DNA of 64,000 bases from an uncultured Paracoccaceae bacterium (GTDB taxonomy: Bacteria; Pseudomonadota; Alphaproteobacteria; Rhodobacterales; Rhodobacteraceae): positions 1 to 64,000 of the forward strand of contig CANKVU010000015.1 in the NCBI GenBank assembly GCA_947487205.1, written 5' to 3'. A program made the translations under genes and the position numbers. A model generated the notes under the pieces. That model did no database searches, had not been told where the DNA came from, and worked only from the letters and a program-made list of their open reading frames with translations. Below, one piece after another: positions 49,463-58,874 of the stretch (position 1 is its first letter; each line of letters starts with the position of its first letter).

Positions 49463-50923
49463 CTAGTTCGTGGTACGGTTGCTGGAAAGGGGAAGGGCGC
49501 CCCTCGCATGGGTCAGAGGTCCATCCGCTCTGCGCCCCCCGGGTCGGGCGAACCGCGTGAAGACCGGGCCTCGCTGATGGTCCGTCTCGGCCTCCTGGAC
49601 GCCCTGCGGCGCATCCGTGACTTCGGCGGTGATGAACCAGACCCCGGCGCCGAACATGAAGGTCACGAAGGAATAGATGTTTGTCCAGACATGGACGGTG
49701 CAGAGCGTGAAGGTCAGGCCCAGAAAGGTGAAGACCCAGGCGCGCCGGAACTGGTTGAGAAGCACACTGTTCGAAAAGTCGCGGCGCATAACGCGAGCGA
49801 TGACGAACAAATACCCCAGTGCCAGTGTGAAAAATCCGGGCAAGCCGTACCGCACGCCCACGACGAGCCAAAAATTGTCCATGCTTCCGGAATGCATGAA
49901 GTGCGGTCGAATCCAGTTCCCCAACCCAATTCCGAAAATGGGATTTCCCTGTATTCCTTTTTCGGTGCTTCCGATGATGTTCGCAAGGCCCCAGTCGAAG
50001 ATGATGCCGCGCCAATATGCATTATGCGCGGAGAAGGTGGCATAGCTCATGAACACGCGGAGCGGCGTGCGGTTCGAAAGCAGGTCTATGGCCACGTAAG
50101 CGAAGGCGGTGAACCCGACCAATATCCACCAACGACTTGGGACATTGCGAAAGGCAGTGAACCATCCGATCAGGATGATCTGCATGACCATTGCTAGCAA
50201 TGCGCCGCTGGACAAGCCGAGAAGTCCGGTGAACAATATCAGGAAACTGGCAATATAGCGTTTTGCATCGCTCATCATGCCTTCCAGGGCAACGTAAGTC
50301 AGAGAGAAGGCAACCGAGCAAAAAAGGGCGAAATGGATCGGATGGGCAAAGGTCGCCTGAACCCGTTCAAGGCCCATTCGCCCCTCGATGGTCACGATCC
50401 CTACACTGGTCAGCCCCGGAATCTTGCGCAGGTATTCCACGATGATCGGCCTGCCCGTCTGGGCTTCGTACAGAGCGAATGGGATCGTCGAGAAAACCAG
50501 CACGATCAGAAGGCGGCACAGGGCGGCGAAACTTTCCGCGTCGCGAATATAGGCGCGGCCGATCATGTATCCGCCCAGAAACTCGACCCCGACCGAGCCT
50601 ACTTGCTGGAGCGCCTGATCGGGGTTGTTCACCCACAGCGCCACGCCGATCCATGCCAGATGCATGAAGAACAGGATGTCGGTCAGAATGATGCGGCCGT
50701 ATTTCCCGCGCAAGAGGTTAATGGTCAATGGAATGACCATGACGAGGGTGACCACGCGCAGGGTGGTCATGAATATGGGTCCCGCCTGAAAGGCGATCGG
50801 AATCAAAACGCACAGCAGATAGATGAACGCCGGCAGGGGCACACTTGTCCGGGCAAGCGACGGCATGCCGGTCGCCGGTCTGGCGGAGGCTCTCCGCCCG
50901 GATATCGCCTCGGCCGCGGTCAC
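49463..50923 (-). CDS. O-antigen ligase/polymerase-like membrane protein (Wzy candidate)
   Basis: Polytopic ORF with 'GNPIFGIGLGNWIRPHFMHSGSMDNFWLVVGVRYGLPGF' typical of Wzy/WaaL periplasmic loop. Confidence 0.75.
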   Translation of the reverse strand: MTAAEAISGRRASARPATGMPSLARTSVPLPAFIYLLCVLIPIAFQAGPIFMTTLRVVTLVMVIPLTINLLRGKYGRIILTDILFFMHLAWIGVALWVNNPDQALQQVGSVGVEFLGGYMIGRAYIRDAESFAALCRLLIVLVFSTIPFALYEAQTGRPIIVEYLRKIPGLTSVGIVTIEGRMGLERVQATFAHPIHFALFCSVAFSLTYVALEGMMSDAKRYIASFLILFTGLLGLSSGALLAMVMQIILIGWFTAFRNVPSRWWILVGFTAFAYVAIDLLSNRTPLRVFMSYATFSAHNAYWRGIIFDWGLANIIGSTEKGIQGNPIFGIGLGNWIRPHFMHSGSMDNFWLVVGVRYGLPGFFTLALGYLFVIARVMRRDFSNSVLLNQFRRAWVFTFLGLTFTLCTVHVWTNIYSFVTFMFGAGVWFITAEVTDAPQGVQEAETDHQRGPVFTRFARPGGRRADGPLTHARGALPLSSNRTTN

Positions 50924-51005
50924 AGGGCCTCGGAGGAGGAAATCGTGAGGGTCTCATCCATGATGGAGGCGTGCTTAGCTTTGCGGTGTGGCGAGAAAAA
51001 GGTGG

Positions 51006-52259
51006 TCATTCCGTCGGGGACAGGCGCGGGGCCCCGTAACCGGAGCCATCGAGCGGTCCGTCCGGCTTGGGATAGAAGGACGACAGGTTGCCCGGGTCTC
51101 CTTCGAGGGCGTTGGCGAAGACATGCCCGTAATATCCCGGTCGTAGCTGATGGCGGTCCTGAATCAGGAAGTTGTCGTGTGCTTCCCAGTCCGATTGTTG
51201 TTTGAACCCTGCAATGCGGGAGACGACATTGCCGACGATGCGGACATCATGCGATTTCGAGGATACAAAGATCCGGGGGTCGTAGAGGGGGGGATTGTCC
51301 CGCTCCCCTTCTGACCGCGCATTCCGGATGACCGAATTGTTTTCGATCTCCACGCCGTCCGATTCTCCGAGGGAGATTCCGTGCAGATGGGCGTTGATGA
51401 CGACATTGTCCTTTATCGAAATGTCGCGGTAGAACATTTCCCTCCCGGCCTTGCCCCGGTCCACGAGATCGTTTCGCATGAAGATCGACTGGGTGAAAAG
51501 ACCGTCGCCGGAGTTCAGGACGTTGTCCCGGATGATGACATTTCGGGTCGGCTCGCTGGTCCGGTTGGTCCAGAACTGGATCATGTCGGCATGATCCCGC
51601 GAATCCGGAGAGCGGACGAAATCGTGGATATGGTTCTTCTCGATCCGCACGTCCTGGACCTGGGCGAAGTTCATCCCGTCCATGCGGAGGGAGTGAACAT
51701 CGTTGTTCCTGACCACGACATCCTGACTTTTCGACACGACGAGCCCGCGGAAAAAGGTGTGGATCTCGTTGTTCTCGACGGTCATTCCCTGAACGTTGCT
51801 CACCCCGAGCCCGAAGGCGAAGCCGAACCCGTCGGAGTTTTCCGAAACGCCCTGCGCCACGTCGCCGTCAAAAAGCGCGTTGCGGATCGCCACATCCTGG
51901 CTGTCGGTCACCTGGAAGGGGCGCAGGTGGATCTTGTCGTCCGCGGAGAAGACGTAGTCGAAGACCAGCCCGTCGAAGGTCACGTGGGCCGATTGGTGCA
52001 GACGCATGTCCCCCAGGCGGGCGGGGTCCGCGGGATCGGCCGAAGTGATCGTCACGGCGCGGTTCTCCGCGCCCTCCACGCCGCGAAGGAACACGCCCTC
52101 GTAGCGTCCGGGGGCGAGCCGGATCGTCTCACCCGGCTCCGCATCCGCCGCGGCGGTCTTCAGTTCCTCCGCGGTCCTCACGGTCTGGTCGGCCCAGGCC
52201 GGTCCCGCCAGGAGGAAGAGCGCTCCGAGCAGCGTAGCAGCAAGACGGCGGTGAGACAT
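51006..52259 (-). CDS. secreted right-handed parallel beta-helix protein
   Basis: Signal peptide MSHRRLAATLLGALFLLAGPAWA; core closely similar to the 46398-49037 product. Confidence 0.82.
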   Translation of the reverse strand: MSHRRLAATLLGALFLLAGPAWADQTVRTAEELKTAAADAEPGETIRLAPGRYEGVFLRGVEGAENRAVTITSADPADPARLGDMRLHQSAHVTFDGLVFDYVFSADDKIHLRPFQVTDSQDVAIRNALFDGDVAQGVSENSDGFGFAFGLGVSNVQGMTVENNEIHTFFRGLVVSKSQDVVVRNNDVHSLRMDGMNFAQVQDVRIEKNHIHDFVRSPDSRDHADMIQFWTNRTSEPTRNVIIRDNVLNSGDGLFTQSIFMRNDLVDRGKAGREMFYRDISIKDNVVINAHLHGISLGESDGVEIENNSVIRNARSEGERDNPPLYDPRIFVSSKSHDVRIVGNVVSRIAGFKQQSDWEAHDNFLIQDRHQLRPGYYGHVFANALEGDPGNLSSFYPKPDGPLDGSGYGAPRLSPTE

Positions 52260-52330
52260 GACCAGCTTCCTTTCCGGGACGGTTTCGGCCGCCCTAGCGC
52301 ATCTGCGGTGGCGGGTCAGCAGGGCGCTCA

Positions 52331-52891
52331 TCATAATCTCGCGTGCACGAGGCGTCGTCCGCCCCCGAAGCCCAGGACGATGCCGGCCACGTTCAGGATC
52401 AGGTCATCCACGTCGAACTGCCGGTAGGGACAGTCGTAAAGGCCGAAGATCCCTGTCAGTTGCGAGATCTCGACCAGCCCCGTCAACCCGATCGCGAAGA
52501 GCAGGACCGTCCGGGTCCGCCGGACGAGCGGAACCAGGGCCGCACCGATCGCCGCGCACAATACAAGGTTCATCACGGCCGAGGCCACGCTGAGATCGAG
52601 AAGCCAGGTTCCGGCGGAGGCCTCGTTTTGCCACAGGCCGATCGCGGCCCGCGCGAAATGGAAGGGAACGAAGAGAGGCGGCTCGCCCCCGTCCGAGCAA
52701 TCGAGCCTGGTGGGGTCGGGGAAGGGGTGATGCGTCAGCGCCAGGAAGAAGGCGGTCAGGAAGACGGCCGGACCGGCCGCCGCCATCCACCTTCCGCGAA
52801 GAACACGGAAACCGGTATGGACGAAGAGGCTTGCCGCGAGAGCATAGAGCGCGGCGAGGCCCGCAAAATTCAGTATCTGATGGAAACTCAT
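52331..52891 (-). CDS. VanZ-like membrane protein
   Basis: 'DLSVASAVMNLVLCAAIGAALVPLV...VEISQLTGIFGLYDCPYRQFDVDDLILNVAGIVLGF'. Confidence 0.75.
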   Translation of the reverse strand: MSFHQILNFAGLAALYALAASLFVHTGFRVLRGRWMAAAGPAVFLTAFFLALTHHPFPDPTRLDCSDGGEPPLFVPFHFARAAIGLWQNEASAGTWLLDLSVASAVMNLVLCAAIGAALVPLVRRTRTVLLFAIGLTGLVEISQLTGIFGLYDCPYRQFDVDDLILNVAGIVLGFGGGRRLVHARL

Positions 52892-52912
52892 CTGGATGCC
52901 TCGGACGCCATG

Positions 52913-54310
52913 TTAGTCCCGGCCGCGAAGGTAGCGGAGAAGGTCTCGCATCGTGAACGCCGACACAGCCAGCAGGCCCAGAAGTATCAGCCATGCATGG
53001 AGGGGCGGGAAGCCGACATCCGCGGCGGGCAGGACCAATACGCTGCAAAAAAGGACCGCAATGGCCAGATGGGACGGGATGAGCGCGCGAAGCTCTACGC
53101 CCACCGTCCGTTTCATGAGAAACAGGGCCAGGCCGTAGCCGGCCAATTCCCCGAAGGCGGAAATCTTGATGATCGTCAAAAGGTTGCCGGAATTGGCCGC
53201 TACATACCAGACGAATGGAATTGCCAGCATTCTGATCCCGTTGGCGAACATGGCGTTTGATGTGTGTCCGGTGGAAAGTGCCACGAGCGACGGGCCCGTT
53301 TTGGCGACCCGGATTGCCTGCATCACCCCGAACCATTTGAGATATTCAAGGAGCGCCAGGTATTTTTCGCCGAGGAGGATATAAACTACCGGCCCGCCGA
53401 ACAGGTGGATCCCCACGACCAGCCCGGCTGCGGCGAGGAATGGAACTTCCAAGGCAACCCTGGACATGTGCCCGAAGCGTTCAGCCGTGGAATCGGTCGC
53501 CGACCAGAGCCGCGAGAGCTGGGGCAGGAAGAAGTTCTGCACGCTCTTGGCCAGCACGAGCGTGGGCGTCAGGGTCAGCGTCATTCCCATGGAGAAGATG
53601 GCGAGCGTCTCCATGCCGAGCTCGCGTCCGACAAGTACGCGATCGCCGTTGAATACCGCGAAAAGCAGGGCATTGTTGACCAGAAGCGGCCAGCCGAAAC
53701 GCAGGGATCCGGTGATGACGCGACGGTCGAACCGCGCTCTCCACGGGCGTTGGGCCGTCAGGTGCGAGGTCGCCACGCCGAGTGCGGCGCCCACGAGGAT
53801 GCATCCGAGCATCACCCGGTAATCCCCGAACCAGATCACGAGCGGCCAGACCAGCAGGAGGGACACCACGGCCGGAGCGAGCCGCGTGAGGAGCATCGGC
53901 CCGAAGACCATGTCCCGGTTCAGCCGGTGGATGTCGAAATGCTGGAAGGCGTTCAGGACCGGAACCAGGGCAACGGCCCGGTAGGCCCAGGCGACTTCGG
54001 GAACGTTCATGAAATCGGCCACGGGGCCGGCCAGGAGGAACAATGTCAGCCCCGACATGAGCCCTCGCATCAGTTGGAACCCTTGCAGCGCGGCCTGGAA
54101 GTCTGGATCGTCGCCCTCCTTGGACTGGACGATCTGCTGCTGCAATCCGAGCGCCGAGGCCATCTCCAGAAGCGAGACCACGAGGGCGAAGGTCGCGGCG
54201 ATCCCGTAATCCTCGACCGAGATCATCCGGGCAACCGCGAGGTTCCGCACGAGCAGGACCAGTGAAGCGGCCGCATTGCCCGACAGGATCAGGAATGCCG
54301 TGCGGAACAT
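52913..54310 (-). CDS. polysaccharide flippase (Wzx-like, MOP superfamily)
   Basis: 'LILSGNAAASLVLLVRNLAVARMISVEDYGIAATFALVVSLLEMASALGLQQQIVQ'. Confidence 0.88.
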   Translation of the reverse strand: MFRTAFLILSGNAAASLVLLVRNLAVARMISVEDYGIAATFALVVSLLEMASALGLQQQIVQSKEGDDPDFQAALQGFQLMRGLMSGLTLFLLAGPVADFMNVPEVAWAYRAVALVPVLNAFQHFDIHRLNRDMVFGPMLLTRLAPAVVSLLLVWPLVIWFGDYRVMLGCILVGAALGVATSHLTAQRPWRARFDRRVITGSLRFGWPLLVNNALLFAVFNGDRVLVGRELGMETLAIFSMGMTLTLTPTLVLAKSVQNFFLPQLSRLWSATDSTAERFGHMSRVALEVPFLAAAGLVVGIHLFGGPVVYILLGEKYLALLEYLKWFGVMQAIRVAKTGPSLVALSTGHTSNAMFANGIRMLAIPFVWYVAANSGNLLTIIKISAFGELAGYGLALFLMKRTVGVELRALIPSHLAIAVLFCSVLVLPAADVGFPPLHAWLILLGLLAVSAFTMRDLLRYLRGRD

Positions 54311-54433
54311 GAATGACCTTCCGGATGGGGTTGCGGGGCCGCTTCTTCCCCGGCATGGCGTCGTGGTCAAGGTGACGCGCAATCGCTAAGAGACCCTTGA
54401 ACCGCGAGAACCAGAAGAACGATCGACCCCGAC

Positions 54434-55678
54434 ATGCCTTCACCCTTTTCGGCCAGCCCCGCCCTCAGGCGCGTGGCGCGTGGTGACCTCTGCGCCGGAT
54501 GCGGCGGCTGCGCGGCCATCGCACCCGGCAAGGTGCGGATGCAGCGCGTCGAGCCGGGCTACCTGCGGCCCCGTCAGGAAGCGCAGCTCTCCCCCGAGGA
54601 GGAAAGCGGCATCGCCGCGATCTGCCCGGCTCTCGGCCAGACGGTCGAGGCGGCCGGACGGACGGATTCGGTGCTCTGGGGGCCGTACGTCTCGATCGCC
54701 ACCGGCTGGGCCACGGATCCCGACACCCGGTTCGCCGCGTCCTCGGGCGGGGCCCTGTCGGCGATCCTGACCTATCTGGTCGAGAGCGGCCGGGTGGACG
54801 CCGTGGTGCAGACTACGGCGGACCCCGATCTGCCCATCGGCAATGCCGCGACCCTCTCGACCGGGGCGGAGGAGATCCGCGCCGCCGCCGGATCGCGCTA
54901 TGCCCCCTCGGCCCCGCTGGCCGACCTGCCCGCGCGTCTTGCCGAGCATCGCGAGAGCGGACGCCGCTTCGCCTTCGTGGGCAAGCCCTGCGACGCGGTG
55001 GCGCTCCGGGCCTGGTCCCGGCGGGACCCCGAGATCGACCGGGCCTTCCCGGTGGTGGTGTCGTTCTTCTGCGCGGGGGTGCCCTCCCATGCCGGCGGGC
55101 GGGCCGTCCTGGAGGCGCTCGGCACGGATCTCGAGGCGACGCGCGCCTTCCGCTATCGCGGCCGCGGCTGGCCGGGCCGGGCCACCGCCACCGGCCGGGA
55201 CGGGGCGGAACGGTCGATGACCTATCACGACAGTTGGGGACGGATCCTGTCGCGCCACGTCCAGCACCGCTGCAAGATCTGTCCCGACGGGACCGGCGTC
55301 GCCGCCGACATCGTCTGTGCCGATGCCTGGGAGAGCGACGAACGGGGCTATCCGGTCTTCAAGGAGGCGGATGGCGTCAGCCTGATCATGGGGCGCACCG
55401 CCAAGGGGGCCGACCTGATCTCCGCGGCCCGGGAGGCCGGCGCGATCGAGAGGCGGGATTTCGACATTTCCGACTTGGCGGCGATCCAGCCCGGGCAGCG
55501 GGAACGGCGCCGCGCGCTCCTGGCCCGCCTGCTCGGGCAGCGGGCGGCCGGCCGGCCGGTCCCGCGCTATCGAGGCCTGCGGCTCGCCGCGGCGGCCCGC
55601 CAGAACCCCCCGGCCCGCAACCTGAAGAACTTCCTTGGCACTCTCAGGCGAAGCCTCCGCGCCTCAACGTCGCGGTAA
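54434..55678 (+). CDS. coenzyme F420 hydrogenase/dehydrogenase beta-subunit-like protein
   Basis: N-terminal 'CAGCGGCAAI', C-terminal 'HRCKICPDGTGVAADIVCADAWE'; next to pyruvyl transferase. Confidence 0.85.
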   Translation: MPSPFSASPALRRVARGDLCAGCGGCAAIAPGKVRMQRVEPGYLRPRQEAQLSPEEESGIAAICPALGQTVEAAGRTDSVLWGPYVSIATGWATDPDTRFAASSGGALSAILTYLVESGRVDAVVQTTADPDLPIGNAATLSTGAEEIRAAAGSRYAPSAPLADLPARLAEHRESGRRFAFVGKPCDAVALRAWSRRDPEIDRAFPVVVSFFCAGVPSHAGGRAVLEALGTDLEATRAFRYRGRGWPGRATATGRDGAERSMTYHDSWGRILSRHVQHRCKICPDGTGVAADIVCADAWESDERGYPVFKEADGVSLIMGRTAKGADLISAAREAGAIERRDFDISDLAAIQPGQRERRRALLARLLGQRAAGRPVPRYRGLRLAAAARQNPPARNLKNFLGTLRRSLRASTSR

Positions 55679-55703
55679 CGGAACGAAAGTAGTAAAGACG
55701 ACC

Positions 55704-56867
55704 ATGAGCAATCCGCTTCGCATCTGCCTGATCCAGCATTCCACCCGTTCGGACAACATGGGGGTGGGGGCGCTGACCGCTGCCGAAGTGGACATCCTGC
55801 GGGACATCGCGCGCGATCTCGGCCGCGAGTTGAAGATCACCATCATGGACTGGAAGGGGCCGCGCCGCCCCTACGTGACCGGTCCCGACATCGAGGTGGT
55901 CGATATCGATCGCAGATCGCTTTTGTCGCCGCGGGGCTTCTTCGCCGTGGCGCGCCGGTCCGACGCGGTGATCGATATCGGGGCGGGGGACAGTTTCGCG
56001 GATATTTACGGTTCGGCCCGGCTCACGCGGATGTTCTGGATGAAAGCGCTCGTCCATCTCTCGGGCACGCCGCTCGTCCTCGCGCCCCAGACCATCGGCC
56101 CCTTCACCAAGCCCGGGTCGAAGCGCCTGGCCCGGCTGACCATGCATCGCTCGGCCCTCGTCGCCACGCGCGACCGGCTTTCGACCGAGCACGCCCGCGA
56201 ACTGGGCTACGAGGACGTGATCGAGGCCTCCGACGTGGCGCTGCGCCTGTCCTACGACACGCCGGCGCCGCGCGATCCGGCCGCGCCGCCGAAGGTCGGG
56301 ATCAACGTCTCGGGCCTGCTGATGAACCGCGGTTACACGGGAAAGAATGAATTCGGCATCCGCGCCGATTATCCCACCCTGATCCGCGACCTGATTCGGT
56401 TCTTCCGCTCCGAGGGCTGCGAGATCCACCTCGTCGCCCATGTCTATCCCGATGCCGACAGCCGCACCCATCGCGAGGACGACACCGCGGCGAACGCCGC
56501 CCTCGTGGAGGAATTCCCGAACCTGATCGCGGCCCCCCGCTTCGCCTCGCCGTCGGAGGCGAAGAGCTATATCGCCGGGCTCGACTTCTTCATGGGCGCG
56601 CGGATGCATGCCTGCATCGCGGCCTTCTCGGCGGGCGTGCCGGTCGTTCCGATGGCCTACAGCCGCAAGTTCGAGGGGCTCTTCGGAACGATCGGCTACG
56701 ACCGGACGGTCGATTGCACCTCCGAGACGGCAGAGGTGATCGAGGAGAAGATCCGGGCCGCCTACGCGGAGCGCGACATTCTCCGCGCGGAGGTCGAATC
56801 GGCCTGCCGGGCCGGGGTGGAGAAACTGGCCGTGTACGAAAAGCGCCTGCGCGGCCTCCTGGCCTGA
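55704..56867 (+). CDS. polysaccharide pyruvyl transferase family protein
   Basis: 'DNMGVGALTAAEVDILRDI', 'LVLAPQTIGPF', 'FFMGARMHACIAAFSAGVPVVPMAYSRKFEGLF'. Confidence 0.9.
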   Translation: MSNPLRICLIQHSTRSDNMGVGALTAAEVDILRDIARDLGRELKITIMDWKGPRRPYVTGPDIEVVDIDRRSLLSPRGFFAVARRSDAVIDIGAGDSFADIYGSARLTRMFWMKALVHLSGTPLVLAPQTIGPFTKPGSKRLARLTMHRSALVATRDRLSTEHARELGYEDVIEASDVALRLSYDTPAPRDPAAPPKVGINVSGLLMNRGYTGKNEFGIRADYPTLIRDLIRFFRSEGCEIHLVAHVYPDADSRTHREDDTAANAALVEEFPNLIAAPRFASPSEAKSYIAGLDFFMGARMHACIAAFSAGVPVVPMAYSRKFEGLFGTIGYDRTVDCTSETAEVIEEKIRAAYAERDILRAEVESACRAGVEKLAVYEKRLRGLLA

Positions 56868-56900
56868 GAGGGTCCCGTTTTGCCGAAGGAGGCGAGTCAG

Positions 56901-57704
56901 ATGGAAAAGAACGTGTCGGTATCGGTCATCAACCTCGACCGCCGCCCCGACCGCATGGAATACATGGCAGCGGCGCTGGACCGCCTCGGCCTGCCTTATA
57001 CCCGCATTCCGGCCGTCGATGCCCGGGACCCGGCGAACGACTGGCTGATCGATGGCGTTCCCGCCCGGATCACCGGTATCCGCATGCGGCGCGGCGAACA
57101 TGCCACGCATGCCTCCCATTGCGCCGCCTGGGAGGATGCGAGGGTGCGGGGCCTCGACGCGGTCGTCGTTCTCGAGGACGACGCCGTCATCTCCGACGAT
57201 TTTGCCGACCTCATGACCCTGGACTGGATCCCCGAGGATGCCGACCTCGTCAAGCTCGAAGCCTATTGGGGGGAAATAGAGCTGGGACCGGTCGCCGGGA
57301 AGCCGTTCCCGGAGCGGACGCTGCATCGCCTCCACTCCGTTCACCTGGGGACGGCGGGAACTCTGATCACCGCCTCCGGACTGAAGAAGCTGGAACAGCT
57401 CATGGCGCCCGAAACGATATCCGACCCCGTCGATCGCGCCATCTTCGACAAGCATTCTCCCGTGTCGAAGGCGCTCACGATCTACCAGATCGTTCCGGCA
57501 ATGGTGCGCCAGGCCGAGTTCTTTTCGACGCCGGATACGAGCCGGGTCCGAACGAGCGATCTTGCGGCGGGCCGGGATGCCGAGACGAATAACGGGGCGG
57601 CCTACGGGAATCCGCACAGCCTCGGACGTCGTGCCCGCCGAATGGCCTTGCGCGTGCGAGCGCGTCTGAAGGGGCGTCGTCGAACGGTTGTTCCCTACCG
57701 GTAA
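56901..57704 (+). CDS. glycosyltransferase family 25
   Basis: 'VSVINLDRRPDRMEYMAAALDRLGLPYTRIPAVDAR', 'SHCAAWEDARVRGLDAVVVLEDDA'. Confidence 0.88.
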   Translation: MEKNVSVSVINLDRRPDRMEYMAAALDRLGLPYTRIPAVDARDPANDWLIDGVPARITGIRMRRGEHATHASHCAAWEDARVRGLDAVVVLEDDAVISDDFADLMTLDWIPEDADLVKLEAYWGEIELGPVAGKPFPERTLHRLHSVHLGTAGTLITASGLKKLEQLMAPETISDPVDRAIFDKHSPVSKALTIYQIVPAMVRQAEFFSTPDTSRVRTSDLAAGRDAETNNGAAYGNPHSLGRRARRMALRVRARLKGRRRTVVPYR

Positions 57705-57884
57705 CTTTCCGCGTCACATGGGACGGACCGCGATGCGAGTGGGCAAGGTCGATCCCGATCTGACCGCCACCCCCCGCTGGCCGCCTGGAAGCGGGAGCGA
57801 CCTGGATATTCGGCACCACCACGCCGCAAGAGAGCTGCGGGGCAGGATCATACCTCCCGCATATACGTCACAAGGGAAGCGGAA

Positions 57885-58805
57885 ATGCCAAGAATATCGA
57901 TCGTCATCCCGACCCATAACAATCCCGATACCCTTCCGCGGACTATCGATTCGATCAGGGCCCAGACGTTCACCGACTTCGAGGTCATAATCGTCAACGA
58001 TGGCGGCCAATCCCCGTCGGAGTTTCTGGACCTGGGCGACGAGAGGTTTCGTCTGGTCGATCTCCCCCGAAACCAGGGGGTTTCCAATGCCAGGAACGTA
58101 GGCTTCGAGGAATCGAGCGGAGATCTGGTCTACTTTCTCGATGCCGATGACTTCATCGCCGAAGATCTTCTCTCCATGGCCAGCGAAAAGATGATGGACA
58201 GCCGGTGGGGAATGTTCGCCGTTCTCCACAAGCCCGTTCCCGTGGACAGGGTGCATGAGGAAAAGGAGTTGCTGAAGGCAAAGGACCGGGTCTCGGGCTT
58301 CAGGGAAATGGATCCCGCCGCGTTCTGCGACGCCTTCCGCCAGAATACCCAGAACTTCCTCCCCTCGACCGTTCTGTTCCGGCGATCGGCGATCCTGGAG
58401 ACCGGCGGAGAGAAGCCGTGGGAAACCTCCATGAAGAATGGCGCCGATACACTCATCATCATGCTGGTGGGCGCCAGGTACGAGGTTCTGCAATCTCTCG
58501 ACACCCTCGTCATGTACAGTGTCAGGCCCAACAGCCTCTCGAGGCAGAGCGCGCTTGCGACCTGGAATGCCCGCATCGTCGCGATGGATCATTTCCTCGA
58601 TCGGATGACGGCGGAAGGGGCGGACAAGAGGGTGATCGAGGCCGGCCGGCGTCTTCGTCAAAACGGGGCCCGCCGAGCGTCCCGCATATACAAGGCGAAC
58701 CGGAACAGGGCGCAGGGGGCTCGGGTCCTGCTCGAGGACCTGCGCAAGCATCCCAACGGCAAGTCGTTCCTCGAACTCATCCGACTGGCAGTCCTGCCGG
58801 GCTAG
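57885..58805 (+). CDS. glycosyltransferase family 2
   Basis: 'PRISIVIPTHNNPDTLPRTIDSIRAQTFTDFEVIIVNDGG...NQGVSNARNVGFEES..YFLDADDF'. Confidence 0.9.
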   Translation: MPRISIVIPTHNNPDTLPRTIDSIRAQTFTDFEVIIVNDGGQSPSEFLDLGDERFRLVDLPRNQGVSNARNVGFEESSGDLVYFLDADDFIAEDLLSMASEKMMDSRWGMFAVLHKPVPVDRVHEEKELLKAKDRVSGFREMDPAAFCDAFRQNTQNFLPSTVLFRRSAILETGGEKPWETSMKNGADTLIIMLVGARYEVLQSLDTLVMYSVRPNSLSRQSALATWNARIVAMDHFLDRMTAEGADKRVIEAGRRLRQNGARRASRIYKANRNRAQGARVLLEDLRKHPNGKSFLELIRLAVLPG

Positions 58806-58874
58806 GGATGCGCGCGCGATCCGGCGACGTCGACGGGGGGCGGTCCGATCCGGAAGGTGCCGGCCGAACCGGGT

